From positions 214,415 through 270,551 of the forward strand of contig ML976751.1 of the NCBI GenBank assembly GCA_010015655.1: 56,137 nucleotides of DNA, in the 5' to 3' direction. The translations under genes were made by a program, and so were the position numbers. Positions 1 to 9,575 of this stretch are shown piece after piece. The stretch is from Bimuria novae-zelandiae CBS 107.79 (taxonomy: Eukaryota; Ascomycota; Dothideomycetes; Pleosporales; Didymosphaeriaceae). The notes beneath the pieces are model-generated. The model was not told the origin of the DNA. It searched no databases and saw only the letters and a list, made by a program, of their open reading frames with translations. Within the stretch, counting starts at the first letter, position 1, and every line of letters begins with the position of its first letter.

Positions 1-442
1 ATTCTAAGACGGCCAAGGTCTTATGGGAGCCAATGGTGGCACAGCAATGGGCAGGTCACGTGACTGCTCGAAGCGCTCGAATCGAGCAAGTCGAGCATAT
101 GCAGAAAGCTAAGGCTGCGCTTGACATGCTTGAAGCGAGTAAGTCAAGCATATACAGAAAGCTAAGGCTGCGCTCGACATGCTCGAAGCGAGCAAGTCGA
201 GCATGCTAAGTATATAGGAACATAAGGATGGACTCTTCCACCTCGTGTTCAACCTGTTTATTAATCTATCGTTTAGATTCACTTAGGCTCTTATTAATTT
301 AATTATGACGCACCTTACTTTAATACTAATACCCTATTAATAAGCGCGAGCTATTAATACACCCTTTCCCGTTTCGACATCGCTCCTGCTAGAGAACCAA
401 CCTTAACCCCATTTCGGACTAGCTACCCGTAGGGACTTAACA
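1..442 (+). repeat. Family-1 LTR, left end outside the window
   Basis: This is a reverse-orientation relative of the LTRs at 15823-16250 and 21239-21664. Read on the minus strand it begins TGTTAAGTCCC and continues through the same blocks (gatagctagtcc, ggttggttct, gtattaatagc). Relative to Gypsy-1, whose polyprotein is on the minus strand, the sense of this LTR is plus. It is only lightly mutated at its left end, which holds a TCACGTGA palindrome at 56-63 and tandem repeats. The true left end lies before base 1, so I cannot tell a solo LTR from the end of a larger element. Confidence 0.75.
62..215. repeat. 53-bp tandem repeat, about 2.3 copies, inside LTR
   Basis: The block containing cagaaagctaaggctgcgc recurs with a 53-bp period (first bases at 102 and 155). 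A further partial copy of the aagtcgagcat part follows near 200. Each unit carries self-complementary pieces (CATGCTCGA ... TCGAGCATG) that could form 9-bp stems. By orientation the repeats lie in the U3 side of the LTR, where repeated enhancer-like sequence is common in retroelements. The function is inferred only. Confidence 0.7.
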
Positions 443-1889
443 CTCTCTTGCCTTTACCTGCCTTATCTCTTTATAAAGCCTATTTATTTTAGCCTTTTAG
501 AGTTATACCTACTCCTCCTCGCGCTCTTAAAGCTATTAATAATTATATACCTCTTTTACTTTCCTTAGAGACTAAAATATAGTTCTACTATAATACTCCT
601 TAAATTCCTCAAATTCCTTAAGTAAAGAAGGCTTATTTTATTTTTTATATATATTTTTTTATTAATTAGAGTCTTGCATAGTCCCTTAACTTTATACTTA
701 AAAAAACTTTTAAGTTAAAATATAATAAAAGGCCTAGCTTAGCTTTTAGGCTTATTTATTACTTTAGTTTTTAATTATTTAACGTAGTAGGCCTTTAATC
801 ATGTTTTAGTTTAAGATACTTAGGGCTAAAAACTTGCTATTACTTAAAAGGCTTAGGCTAGTATTAAATCTTTATAGTATAATTTTAAAATTAAAGAGTA
901 AGAGACCTATAGCCTTAAAGGGTTTTAAAATTATTATTTCTTTAAAGAAGGCCTACTTAGCTTAGTAAAAAAGGGGGAAGAAATCCTTCTTACTTATTAA
1001 GCTAAGATCTTATTTAAGTAGGCTGTTAATAAAGGCTTAGCTATATTAAGTAGCTATAGCGTATAGGGTAAAGAAGGACGATATATAGTAAGAAGGATTT
1101 TATTATAATTATTAGATAAAGTAATTAACTAAGTTTACTCTAAGCTCTCTCTTTGTAATTTATAAGATAAAATTTCTAATTATAGCTTATGTAAGTAAAA
1201 GCTCTTACTTTTATTCTAAATAAAGAGATTATTAATATTTATAGTAGATAGCGCACGTGGTTAAGACGCTCTAGTGTTTTTATTTAAGTATTATATAGGT
1301 GTAACTGTAATCTCTTAATATTCTTTTATAGTTTAATTTTCCTTTAAATTTTATTAATATAATTACTACTATCGTAGCTTTAATAAGGGTTATATTAGTA
1401 GAGTTATCGCGTGTTAACGTTGAGGCCTTATCTTGATGGGTGGGTCGTTGCACTGGGGGGATTACTTTAGGGTGAATCTTGGTACCGTGTCCGCGCGCGT
1501 AATGCGCAGGCAACACCATAAACGCTTTATTAAAAATAAGGGTATAGAACTACCCACGATAAATATTATTACAAGATTTCTTATAGGGTAGTAAGTTAAT
1601 AGCTACGATTTATTTGCACTATTTAAATCTATCTAGAAGCTTAATATTGCGGCGACTACCGTGCCAAGACAGGGAATGTACGGGGACAGGCAATGCGAAC
1701 CCTAACAAAATTGCTCCTACTACTTAACGCGTTATAACTCTACTAACATAGATCTAATTTAGACTATAATTAATAATATTAAATTACTAAAATAAGGAGA
1801 ATAATTCTTATATACTTAAATATCTAAAAAGCATATTGTTATACGCTTAACGTTAATGCGTAGGAACTAAGAAATTATATAATTACGTA
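443..1889. other. RIP-degraded AT-rich repeat DNA, unassigned
   Basis: Highly AT-rich sequence with very few CpA or TpG dinucleotides. Two less mutated patches remain, near 1430-1540 and 1650-1720. I find no convincing protein domain in any frame, and the short reading frames here are not coding. It is probably the inside of an old element, split on the right by the Fot-like insertion at 1892 and resuming at 3741-3836. Confidence 0.5.
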
Positions 1890-1891
1890 TA

Positions 1892-3738
1892 ACGTGGTTC
1901 ACCACCGAGCGGGCCAACCCCACCGAGCGGGCCACTTTTTAAAAGTCAGTCTATTGCGAAGCGCCTCCTACAACACTACTATAATTTACTATAATTCGCA
2001 GAACATAGAAATACTATTTAGACTTATTGCTATTAGATGCATCTACAATTTCTACTGCGCAGGTGCGAGCGTTGTGGCCAGCTTCGCCGCAACGTTCGCA
2101 GCGCCTCTGCCCACGCACCCTCTTTGCAGACTCTTTACCCTCCTTTTGCCTACTACTATCCTTTTTAGCTATTAAATTAACTACCACTCCTACTATAAGT
2201 GTCTTAGCTACCTAAATATACTTCCTCTTTTAACTTTTTACCTCTGTTACTATCTTTACTACTTTGTAAAGCCCTGCTATTTCCTGTTATATTAACACTA
2301 TTTCGTGCCCTATTAATGTAATACCTTTGTTAAGCTACTTAATAGCTCTAAAAAGCAAAGAAACTAGTAAATCTCTATGCTTCTATACACGCTTATAAAC
2401 CAGCGTTAACTAAGCCTCTATCTCGCGGAGGTTACTTAGTGTTTTTAATTCCTATAGGGTATCCTCTGCATTAGGTGGAGTTGGCGTACGAAGAACTATA
2501 TTAAGTCTTAATAACACCGCCTCTAGGTTGTGTAGGACTAATTTAGCGCCTCTAAAGCTTGCGTAGATGTTCGCCTTTATTATTACCTTCTTAAAAGCTA
2601 CTTTAAAGGCTAGTAGAAAGGCCTCCTTTTTAATCTACTTAGTGCTGTACCGTGCTAAGCTACTAATCTTATTACTGTACGCCCGCTTTAAAGGCGAAAA
2701 ATAACCTATATTAAGTGGCTGCAAGAGGTGTGATAAGTATAGAGGCATATAGAGAATAATAATCTTCTATTCCTCACAGTATTTGTGGAATTCGTGTAAG
2801 CAGTGGCTCTCGTAACTATCTATAATTAGTAGCTAGTGTGCACCCAAACTACGCGCCTTAGTATAGGTATTAAAGTGCCTTAGCTAGGCAAGGCTAAGCT
2901 TGTTTAACGTCTAGCTATTAAGACTAACTTTAATAACCCAGTCTCGGGGTAGATTATAGAACTAAGACATGATTAGAACCTTGCTAAGGAAGATAAGAAA
3001 GGGTGGTAGAGCCTAGCCTTTAGCGCTAACACCCTAGATATTAGTAACCTACTTACGATTACTAGGTTAAATCTTCTTTAGGTTACTTCGCTTCTTAGAG
3101 CCTGTAAAGACTATCTAACCTTGTATTACCCCTATTATAAAGCCTGTCTCGTCGAAGTTGTACGTGTCGTCATCAGCAATACCGTACTTAGCCTTAGTAT
3201 TAGTAACTAGCTCGAACTAGGGCGTTATAATATATAGATCTTCGTTTAGGGCTCGCTAATAATTATATAGATAGCTCTTTTAAAGCTTAATTTCTAGCGT
3301 ACGCGTCTTAAGCCTATCTACCTAGTACTTACTAATAAGCTATCTATCGCGCTTAGCAAGTAGATTATTAGCTATATCTTAGACTATATCCCTTGTTGCA
3401 CCTATTCCTCGCTAGTTAAGCTTAAGTATACGTTAGACTAGAGCCTCCTCCTCTAGCTTAGTTAGCTTCTTTAAGTTAGGCTCGCGATCGCATCAAGAGA
3501 GGGCTCCTTAGCGTCATCATTATACTATTATTTAAGGCACGCTAAAGGCTATAATAACGCGTCTTTCGCTCTTATTATAATTTTTAATTATAGCTTAGAT
3601 AGTAAGCTATAGTGCGCTTTTAGTATAAAGTTATTACGCGTTATGTTGTAATGACATTGTAGTATAAGCTAGAGGTAGGCTGCATTTAGCAAAGTTGGCC
3701 CGCTTGGTGGGGTTGGCCCGCTCGGTGGTGAACCACGT
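1892..3738 (-). mobile_element. Fot1/pogo-like DNA transposon (Fot-1)
   Basis: The ends are inverted copies starting ACGTGGTTCACCACCGAGCG, followed by a second GAGCGGGCC repeat. Both ends abut a TA dinucleotide (1890-1891 and 3739-3740), the target duplication expected for pogo/Fot elements. The 1847-bp length is ordinary for this group. The termini are almost free of RIP changes while the inside is heavily mutated. It sits inside unassigned repeat DNA. Confidence 0.9.
2040..3660 (-). pseudogene. Fot1-like DDE transposase, RIP-inactivated
   Basis: Minus-strand translation, ignoring stops, follows the Fot1/pogo layout: an ATG near 3653, a helix-turn-helix region with the LTKLEEEAL block, then a DDE_1 catalytic domain. 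The first Asp is kept in YNFDETGF (near 3160) and the second in IIDSYESH (near 2820). The third is changed from the usual LQPLD to LQPLN (near 2720). A CCHC zinc knuckle (CERCGEAGHNARTC) lies close to the C-terminus near 2060-2105. Many TAA/TAG codons at Gln and Trp positions break the frame, so it cannot make a working enzyme. A transposase of this group cuts and pastes its element at TA sites in the nucleus. Confidence 0.88.
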
Positions 3739-3836
3739 TAGTTACCTATACGAATTACTAAAATTTTAGCTAATAATAAAAACATAAGCTTTTATAGTAT
3801 ATTATATACTTTACTAAACGTGGCTTTCCCCCTATA

Positions 3837-4345
3837 TATTAAGTCCCTAAGGGATAGCTAATCCCAGAGGAGCTAAGGTTGGTTCTCGGACAAGAGTACT
3901 AGTAAGGTAAAGAAGGGGTTATTAATAGCTTATATATATTAATAGGATATTAGTATTAAAAGTAATATATAGTTATAAATAAATGAACGATGCCTAAGTA
4001 TAATCTAAATAATAGGTTAATAAACAAGGTTAAATATAAAGTTAGACAGTCTATCTCTAGTGTTTCTATATATTAGTCCTAGACTGCTTGCTGGCGAGCG
4101 CTCTCCCTAGAGCGCTCTCTAGAGAGTAGTGTTACGATCACGAATCCCACAGGAACAAAGGAACCAAACAATTACGCCAAGAGAGTTATTATTAGCAGAA
4201 TAACCGCGTTAAAGAAACACACAAAGGCGCGGGATAGCGTAAGTTAGTAATTACGTAACGTAGTCCTGTATAAGCAAGAAGTCTGGCATAAGGACTAGGA
4301 CTATAATAAGTCCTAGGGACTACCTCTAGAAGAAAGGCCTTAACA
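3837..4345 (-). repeat. Family-1 LTR, RIP-mutated
   Basis: Begins TATTAAGTCCC (TG changed to TA) and follows the family-1 LTR through gatagctaatccc, ggttggttctcgg and the attacgta block near 4250. The right end is uncertain. I place it at the CCTTAACA ending at 4345, by analogy with the CTTAACA end of the copy at 21664. I see no matching 5-bp duplication (CTATA left, GGACT right), so whether it is a solo LTR or a fragment is unresolved. Confidence 0.6.
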
Positions 4346-4639
4346 GGACTATAATAATAATTCTAATAATAGTAAGGACTATTATAAATAGTATATAGTC
4401 TAATAATTTATTAATACCTTTCCTATTTCTCGTAGTTAACTCTCTTAACTATAACTATATCTCCTATAATAGATTAGTAAATCTCTTAGTTAGTTATTCT
4501 ATAGTTTATTATAGAATTAAATTATTTATAAATGATTTTATTATTATCCCAAGCTCACGACTACTAAATATCTAAGACGCTTTATATTATTAATCTATCC
4601 TCCCTTAACCTAGATTAGGCGTAGGTATGTATAGCTCTT

Positions 4640-5376
4640 GTAACACTTCAACTCCCTAAAGGTCTAAGACAATATAATAACACTATTAAACACTACTAGC
4701 TTAAGGGTCCTAATAAAAAGTAGTGCTATTAGACTAATTATAAACTTAATAATATTATTAGCTAACTAAGCTAACGAAATATAATAGCTTAAGGAGTAAT
4801 TAGCTAAGCTAATTGCTTACGTTTTCGCTACTATAACTATAGGCAGAATATCCTTTAAGGTTCTTAAAATTTATAAAGGTAAATAAAAAAGACTTAAGGC
4901 GTTCCTTATAAATATAGAACTATACTACTAATATAACAAGGATATCTTTAAGACTAAGTAGTCTAAAATCCTAGTAGTAGGCATGTATATAAAGGGCAAA
5001 ATAGCTAAGTAGCTTTAACCTCTTATTAAGAATTACCTAGAAAATAAATAATATCTTAGAATATAGTAATAAAACTAATAAAGTGTTTAAAGACAAGGCA
5101 TTCTTTAAGAAATAGAGTTAAATTATATTTAAGGAAGTTAATAAGGCATAATAAGCTAAACGTAAGGTATAGAAGCTTAAATAAATAAAATTAGCTAGTA
5201 TATATATAGCTAAGTTTAGACGCCTATAAGCTAAGATTAATTAAGATAACGCCCCACTTTAAGTAGCTTTACTATAATAGGCTAAAGAAAAGCCTTAAGA
5301 ATAAGCTTACTTGCTATAATATGGCAAACGACCTAGAAGAACTCGTAAAACTAGCTATATAAATTAATAATTAACT
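4640..5376 (+). pseudogene. Gypsy-type gag fragment
   Basis: Plus-strand translation, reading through stops, gives a capsid-like retrotransposon gag pattern. A KGKxKRLKAFL block (near 4880) is followed by a matrix-like segment, then a long Lys/Gln-rich stretch and NDLEELVKLAIxINN just before the sequence is interrupted at 5377. Gag packages retroelement RNA in virus-like particles. No protease or reverse transcriptase follows, because another element interrupts here. The sense is opposite to the neighbouring LTR at 3837, so the two probably do not belong together. The roughly 300 bases between that LTR and this frame show nothing recognisable. Confidence 0.55.
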
Positions 5377-5421
5377 AACGTGTTTTATAAGCGAGCGGCC
5401 CATACAAGCGAGCGGCCCATA
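5377..5421. repeat. TIR-like remnant, two copies of AAGCGAGCGGCCCATAC
   Basis: Directly after a TA, the bases ACGTGTTTTATAAGCGAG begin a unit in which a 17-bp repeat occurs twice. The layout matches the outer ends of the other Fot-like elements here (ACGTG, spacer, GCGAG repeats). It interrupts the gag fragment and is itself interrupted by the pogo element at 5422. I found no partner end in the window, so it may be one end of an element whose other end is lost or outside. Confidence 0.5.
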
Positions 5422-5451
5422 CTCGCCCCACACGCCAACCGGAGGTTGGCC

Positions 5452-5544
5452 CTGCGCAGCCCAACGTAACTTCGCAGCCCAACGTAACTTCGCAGCCCAA
5501 CGTAACTTCGCAGCCCAACGTAACTTCGTAGCCCAACGTAACTT
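5452..5544. repeat. 18-bp tandem repeat, five copies, in left TIR
   Basis: The unit CGCAGCCCAACGTAACTT is repeated five times nearly perfectly, and the last copy has one C-to-T change. The right TIR (about 7305-7340) has only two units in inverted orientation. Translating the repeat gives a meaningless periodic peptide. Subterminal repeats of this kind commonly serve as transposase binding sites. Confidence 0.85.
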
Positions 5545-6099
5545 TATATAGAGAATCGAAATTGATCCAGTCTTTTGACAGCGTAGACTTCAATTATATA
5601 GGCTAATATACAGTGGAGTTAGTGTAGCAAGTAGGGCAGGATCTACAGTCATCTCTCTAAGAGATAGGACCTATTGGGGCTAATTTTATAGGCTCTATAA
5701 GTGGGCGTCCTTGTACGTTTTTACAGCCTTTCGAGTAACCTTTTAAGCTTTAAGCTTTACACGTTAATTAATTACTTATCGCGCTACTTTGACGGTTACT
5801 ACGCCACCTTTTTATACTAGCCTTTTATCTTTAATCTACCTTTTTTGGCGTTGTTAAGCTGTTGCGGTAATATCTATAAGGTCGCGCTAGGCCAGCGTAA
5901 GACTATCGATTAGTAATTACAAGCTTTTTAGGAATTTTGTAAGCCTCCTGCTTAATATATTGCTTCTCTCTAGGGCGCGCGACATTTTTTGATGCTGCCG
6001 CTGATATGCTGTAGGTGTATTGGCGATAGGGCTCGAATTAACAGCGGATAGAACTAATAGGGATGGCGTCCGGATAGGTGCTGGCAGCTTTATATAAAC

Positions 6100-7254
6100 A
6101 AGCTCTAGATTAAATAGAAAGATCCTAGCTTTCTCTTAGGCGCTTAGGATTGTGCTGCGCTTGAATATATTTATCCTAATCCCATGGATCGCATGTAGAA
6201 ATTCGACTTTGTTAAAGTCTATGCAGCCAGTTCGGGTGGCCATCTCTATAGCCTTTTTATAATTCTGCTTTAATAGCTAAAAACAGACGACGTCTAGAGG
6301 CTGCAGATAATGTAATAAATATAGTGGTAGTAAGAAGGGGAGTATCTTATAATTATCGCAGAACTATATAAACTTAATAGTAAGGTGGCTACTAAATCTA
6401 TTAAATATAAGTAATTACTATACGCCTTTCTAGCGCGCACGCGTTTATATTTTAAAGAACTTTAGCTACTTTATTAAAATAGAGTTATTAGCGTATCCTA
6501 ATATTAATATAGCGATTATATAGCTATTAGGCAGCGCCGTATTTGTATACTAGTAATAAAGGTAATTAATAGCCTGTACGACAAGCATGGGTTTAAGCAC
6601 CTCTCTATTACTAGAGATTAATTTAATACTCGTAATATAATCGCGCGACGTCTCTAACGCAGAGATATAGGAATAATTAAACTTTATAGTAATAATCTAT
6701 TAATTGCTACTAACGCCTATGCGGAAGCCAGTTTCGTCCATATTATAGGTGTCTAATAGGGTGACGCCGTAGGTGTATATTACCTTTTTAAGCTTAATAA
6801 AATAATAGCTGTAAGCTTTAAACGTTGCTATTACTATATAATTAATATACTGTAACTTCTGCTTTATGCGGCGATAGTCTAGATTTCTTAATAGCTATCG
6901 CGATAGCTAGTCCTTACTAAGTAAGAGAGCTCTACTATTAGGGTGCGCGCGATTAAGAATATATTAAGTAGCACCTTTTAACTATAGTATAAGGCATGGT
7001 ATGCTAATAGTGTTGCAGCGACGTATATATGACTTTAGCGCTTTATCCTGGGTCTCTAAGAGTCGTAGATTCGTGCCACTGCGGTCATGGCGGCTGATCT
7101 GGCCTCCAGCGCGCGCTTGAAGTCGCGAAACAGGCACGCTCTATTCGCGTGCTGCAGCTGCAAAATTAGGTATTTCTAAGCTAGAAAAACTAGAGAGACA
7201 ATTAAAGATACGCTGCTTAATTTTATAGCTCTTGCTATAATATTTAGGCATAGT
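6100..7254 (-). pseudogene. Tc5/pogo-like DDE transposase, RIP-inactivated
   Basis: The minus-strand frame starts near 7254 (MPKYYSKSYKIKQRIF), with a psq-type helix-turn-helix region. It then reaches YNMDETGFRIGV (first Asp, near 6740), a degraded second motif in which the Asp of the usual DGxGSH is Asn while SSHLT remains (near 6400), and LQPLDVVCF with the third Asp kept (near 6295). ATRTGCIDFNKVEFLHAI follows. Stops are TAA/TAG throughout the middle. The N-terminal stretch near 7060-7170 is much less mutated. The protein is close to that of the pogo-4 element at 44220, which helps to read the deletion there. Confidence 0.85.
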
Positions 7255-7366
7255 TATAGGTTATTTATTAAAAAAATAGAAAAATCCGCGATAAAAAGTT
7301 ACGTTAGGCTGCGAAGTTACGTTAGGCTGCGCAGGGCCAACCTCCGGTTGGCGTGTGGGGCGAGTA

Positions 7367-7589
7367 CGCGTTATAGGTTGCAGCCGCCTGTTGAAATATT
7401 CCGGGCACATGGTGTCTATATATGGTGGTCGTGTTTTTGCGCCGACGCCCTATGGGGGAAAGGGTGGGGGGGGGGGGTAATTCCGCGGAATATTATGCTG
7501 TGCAGAATTCCGTCCCGACCCACTCCAGGCAGGCACTGAGTGGCTGCACCCTTGTTCGATAATCACCTTCCCGCTTTCATAACCGTATA
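7367..7589. other. GC-rich unmutated island with 12-G run
   Basis: About 220 bases with near-normal composition between two mutated elements. It includes a run of 12 G (7466-7477) followed by the palindrome ATTCCGCGGAAT and GAATTCCGTCCCGACCCACTC. No reading frame here looks coding. It may be unique DNA or the inside of the element whose TIR-like end is at 5377. Confidence 0.5.
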
Positions 7590-7990
7590 ACGTTGTCGCA
7601 AGCGAGCCGTGCGCCCCACCGACTTTCTACGCCCTTACAGCGACCTATCTTAACAACCTAATAAGATCGTAGAATAAAATTACGGTCCTAGATTAAATAG
7701 CATTTATAGTACTATTTTTATATATTTATAAGTTATACTTAGTCTCCTTGCAGCGGCTATAGCGTGTTTAAGCCTATTAATTAATATCTAATTATGTCCT
7801 ACTTTAAGGTATTTCTCCCTTTAGCTACTATTTAGGTTCATTTAAGTAATAATATCCTTTACCTCTATCTCTATTAAGATATCTTACTACTATATCTACT
7901 TTCCTTTTTACTTTCTATATATTATAGCGGCCTTATTAGCCTTCTTAAGCCTCTTAATTTAATTACGTATAAGCGTAGCTTTATAAGCTA

Positions 7991-8393
7991 TATTAAGTCC
8001 CTGAGGGATAGCTGATCCTAAAGGAGCTAAGGTTAGTTCTTAGGCAAGAGTACTATAAGATAAAAAAGAGGTATTAATAGCTTACGCGTATTAATAGGGC
8101 GTTAGTATTAAAAGTAAAGCAAAATTATAAATTAATTAATAAGAGCCTAAGTAAATCTAAATAATAGATTAATAAATCGGTTAAACACGAGTATGAAAGG
8201 TCATACTAGACGTTCCTATATACAAGTCTGAGACCGCTCTTTAGAGACCGTTCCCTACAGAGCGCTTTCCCTAGATCGTTCTTTAACGAGCGCTCTCTGG
8301 CGAGCAGTCACATGACTTCTCTAATCGCTAACGTCGTATCGTGACTAAGTACAAATAGTTCTCTATCCCTATGTTGGATTATAAATCCTAATA
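7991..8393 (-). repeat. Solo LTR, family 1
   Basis: A complete family-1 LTR (403 bp) from TATTAAGTCCC to AATCCTAATA, with both ends showing TG/CA changed to TA. It is flanked by perfect 5-bp duplications AGCTA (7986-7990 and 8394-8398), so it is a solo LTR left after LTR-LTR recombination. It interrupts the C-terminal end of the deleted Fot-like transposase. The E-box-like palindrome found in other copies is TCACATGA here (8308-8315), one RIP-type change. Confidence 0.88.
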
Positions 8394-8660
8394 AGCTATT
8401 ACTTTGGCGTCCTTTTTAAGCTAATTAAGCACTATAATATTAAAGTAGGTAATAAGCTCTTATATCTTTAAATTTTAGTATAAATTAAAATTAATTAGGC
8501 AGTGTTTACCTCCCGCTCAGCAGTTTGCTAGCAGTTTCTAAGAAGCTGCTGAGGGTCTAGTGTTTACCTCCCGTGCCCCTGGCAGTTTCTAAGAAGCTGC
8601 TGGCGGCCTAGTGTTTACCTCCGGAGCCAATCCAGCAGAAAATGCTGCCAGGGTGGCGTA

Positions 8661-9198
8661 TTGGTGGCGTTTAGTGGCTTCGCACGGACAACAACCTGCC
8701 TAAAACAGCAAAACTGCCCGCAGAGGCTGCCAAACATCGCTATAACGTCACTCTATACTCTTGCTGTAGACCTACAGCGGCAATCTCGATCGCGCGCCAT
8801 GCGATTGTTTCTCGATGAGGTGCTCTATAGGCCCACCGGCCTGCGTGTGGATGGGATGGAATATGGCCGTGGATCGGAGTGGGTAAAGGCTATGCGCGAA
8901 GGCCACTGGGATAGGATCTACAACATCACTGGCTTTCATAAGGAGCAATTCGAGGCCCTCCTAGAGCTGCTGATCGGCGAGGGATTGACGGCTTCGGGGG
9001 AGGTGGATGCTGACGAGAAGCTGGGCATCTTTATGGCGGTTGTTAGCAAAGATCAGTCGTATCGCTACCTGCGCGAACAATTCCAGCACAGCACGAGGAC
9101 TCTACATCGCGCTTTCCACGAGGTACTTACTATCCTGCGCAAGAACCTCTATCCTAAGATGGTGCAGCCCCTAGAGGATGAGGTACCCTTACGGATTT
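8661..9198 (+). pseudogene. Harbinger transposase, N-terminal part (interrupted)
   Basis: Open and almost unmutated up to the inserted pogo element. The first ATG in frame is at 8661. A later ATG near 8799 (MRLFLDEVLYRP) is equally plausible. The region contains a helix-turn-helix-like block (EKLGIFMAVVSKDQSYRYL then FQHSTRTLHRAFHEVL) and ends KMVQPLEDEVPLRI, which in this family lies just before the first catalytic Asp. The stop at 9207-9209 belongs to the inserted element. The second half of the gene is at 13113. Removing the insertion at TTAA rejoins the two halves in the same frame. Confidence 0.88.
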
Positions 9199-9575
9199 TA
9201 ATAAGCTAGCGTACAGGGTTCCGAGCCACCCGGGGTTTCAAGCCACTCCTCAGAAATCGGCCACCCTTCAGAAAATCGTGATATCTCAACACCCACCCCT
9301 ACCAAAATGGACTAACGCGAAGTAGCTATATAAGTAGCTATTAGTAATTTTAATGCGAGTGTTTTTTCTAGTTAATAAGCTACTATAAAGGCGTATAGTA
9401 TCCCTTAAGCTACGCTTTTTACGCGAATACGCAGTACGCAGAATAGCTAAACTAGTTATAAATATTAGTAATAATTAACTTTATAATAAGAAGAGTTTCT
9501 TATATAATAAATTCTTAAAAACGACTTACGCGCTTTTCCTCTTTTACACGCTTATATATAAGAAATAGTAACGTA

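Larger units (their letters stand above)
5422..7364 (-). mobile_element. pogo/Tc5-like DNA transposon (pogo-2)
   Basis: Inverted ends start CTCGCCCCACACGCCAACCG and are flanked by TA at 5420-5421 and 7365-7366. The terminal repeats continue inward into tandem 18-bp units containing CAGCCCAACGTAACTT, five on the left and about two on the right. At 1943 bp it is close to full length. The ends are hardly mutated while the middle is RIP-degraded. Confidence 0.9.

Noticed and set aside
1280..1519. 79-codon minus-strand frame and the 1894-2215 plus-strand frames
   Set aside because: The first has no domain and no support around it. The others cover the Fot-1 TIR and the reverse of its zinc knuckle.
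5375..5593. 72-codon frame with a repeated VTLGCE peptide
   Set aside because: It is a direct translation of the 18-bp repeat in the pogo-2 TIR.
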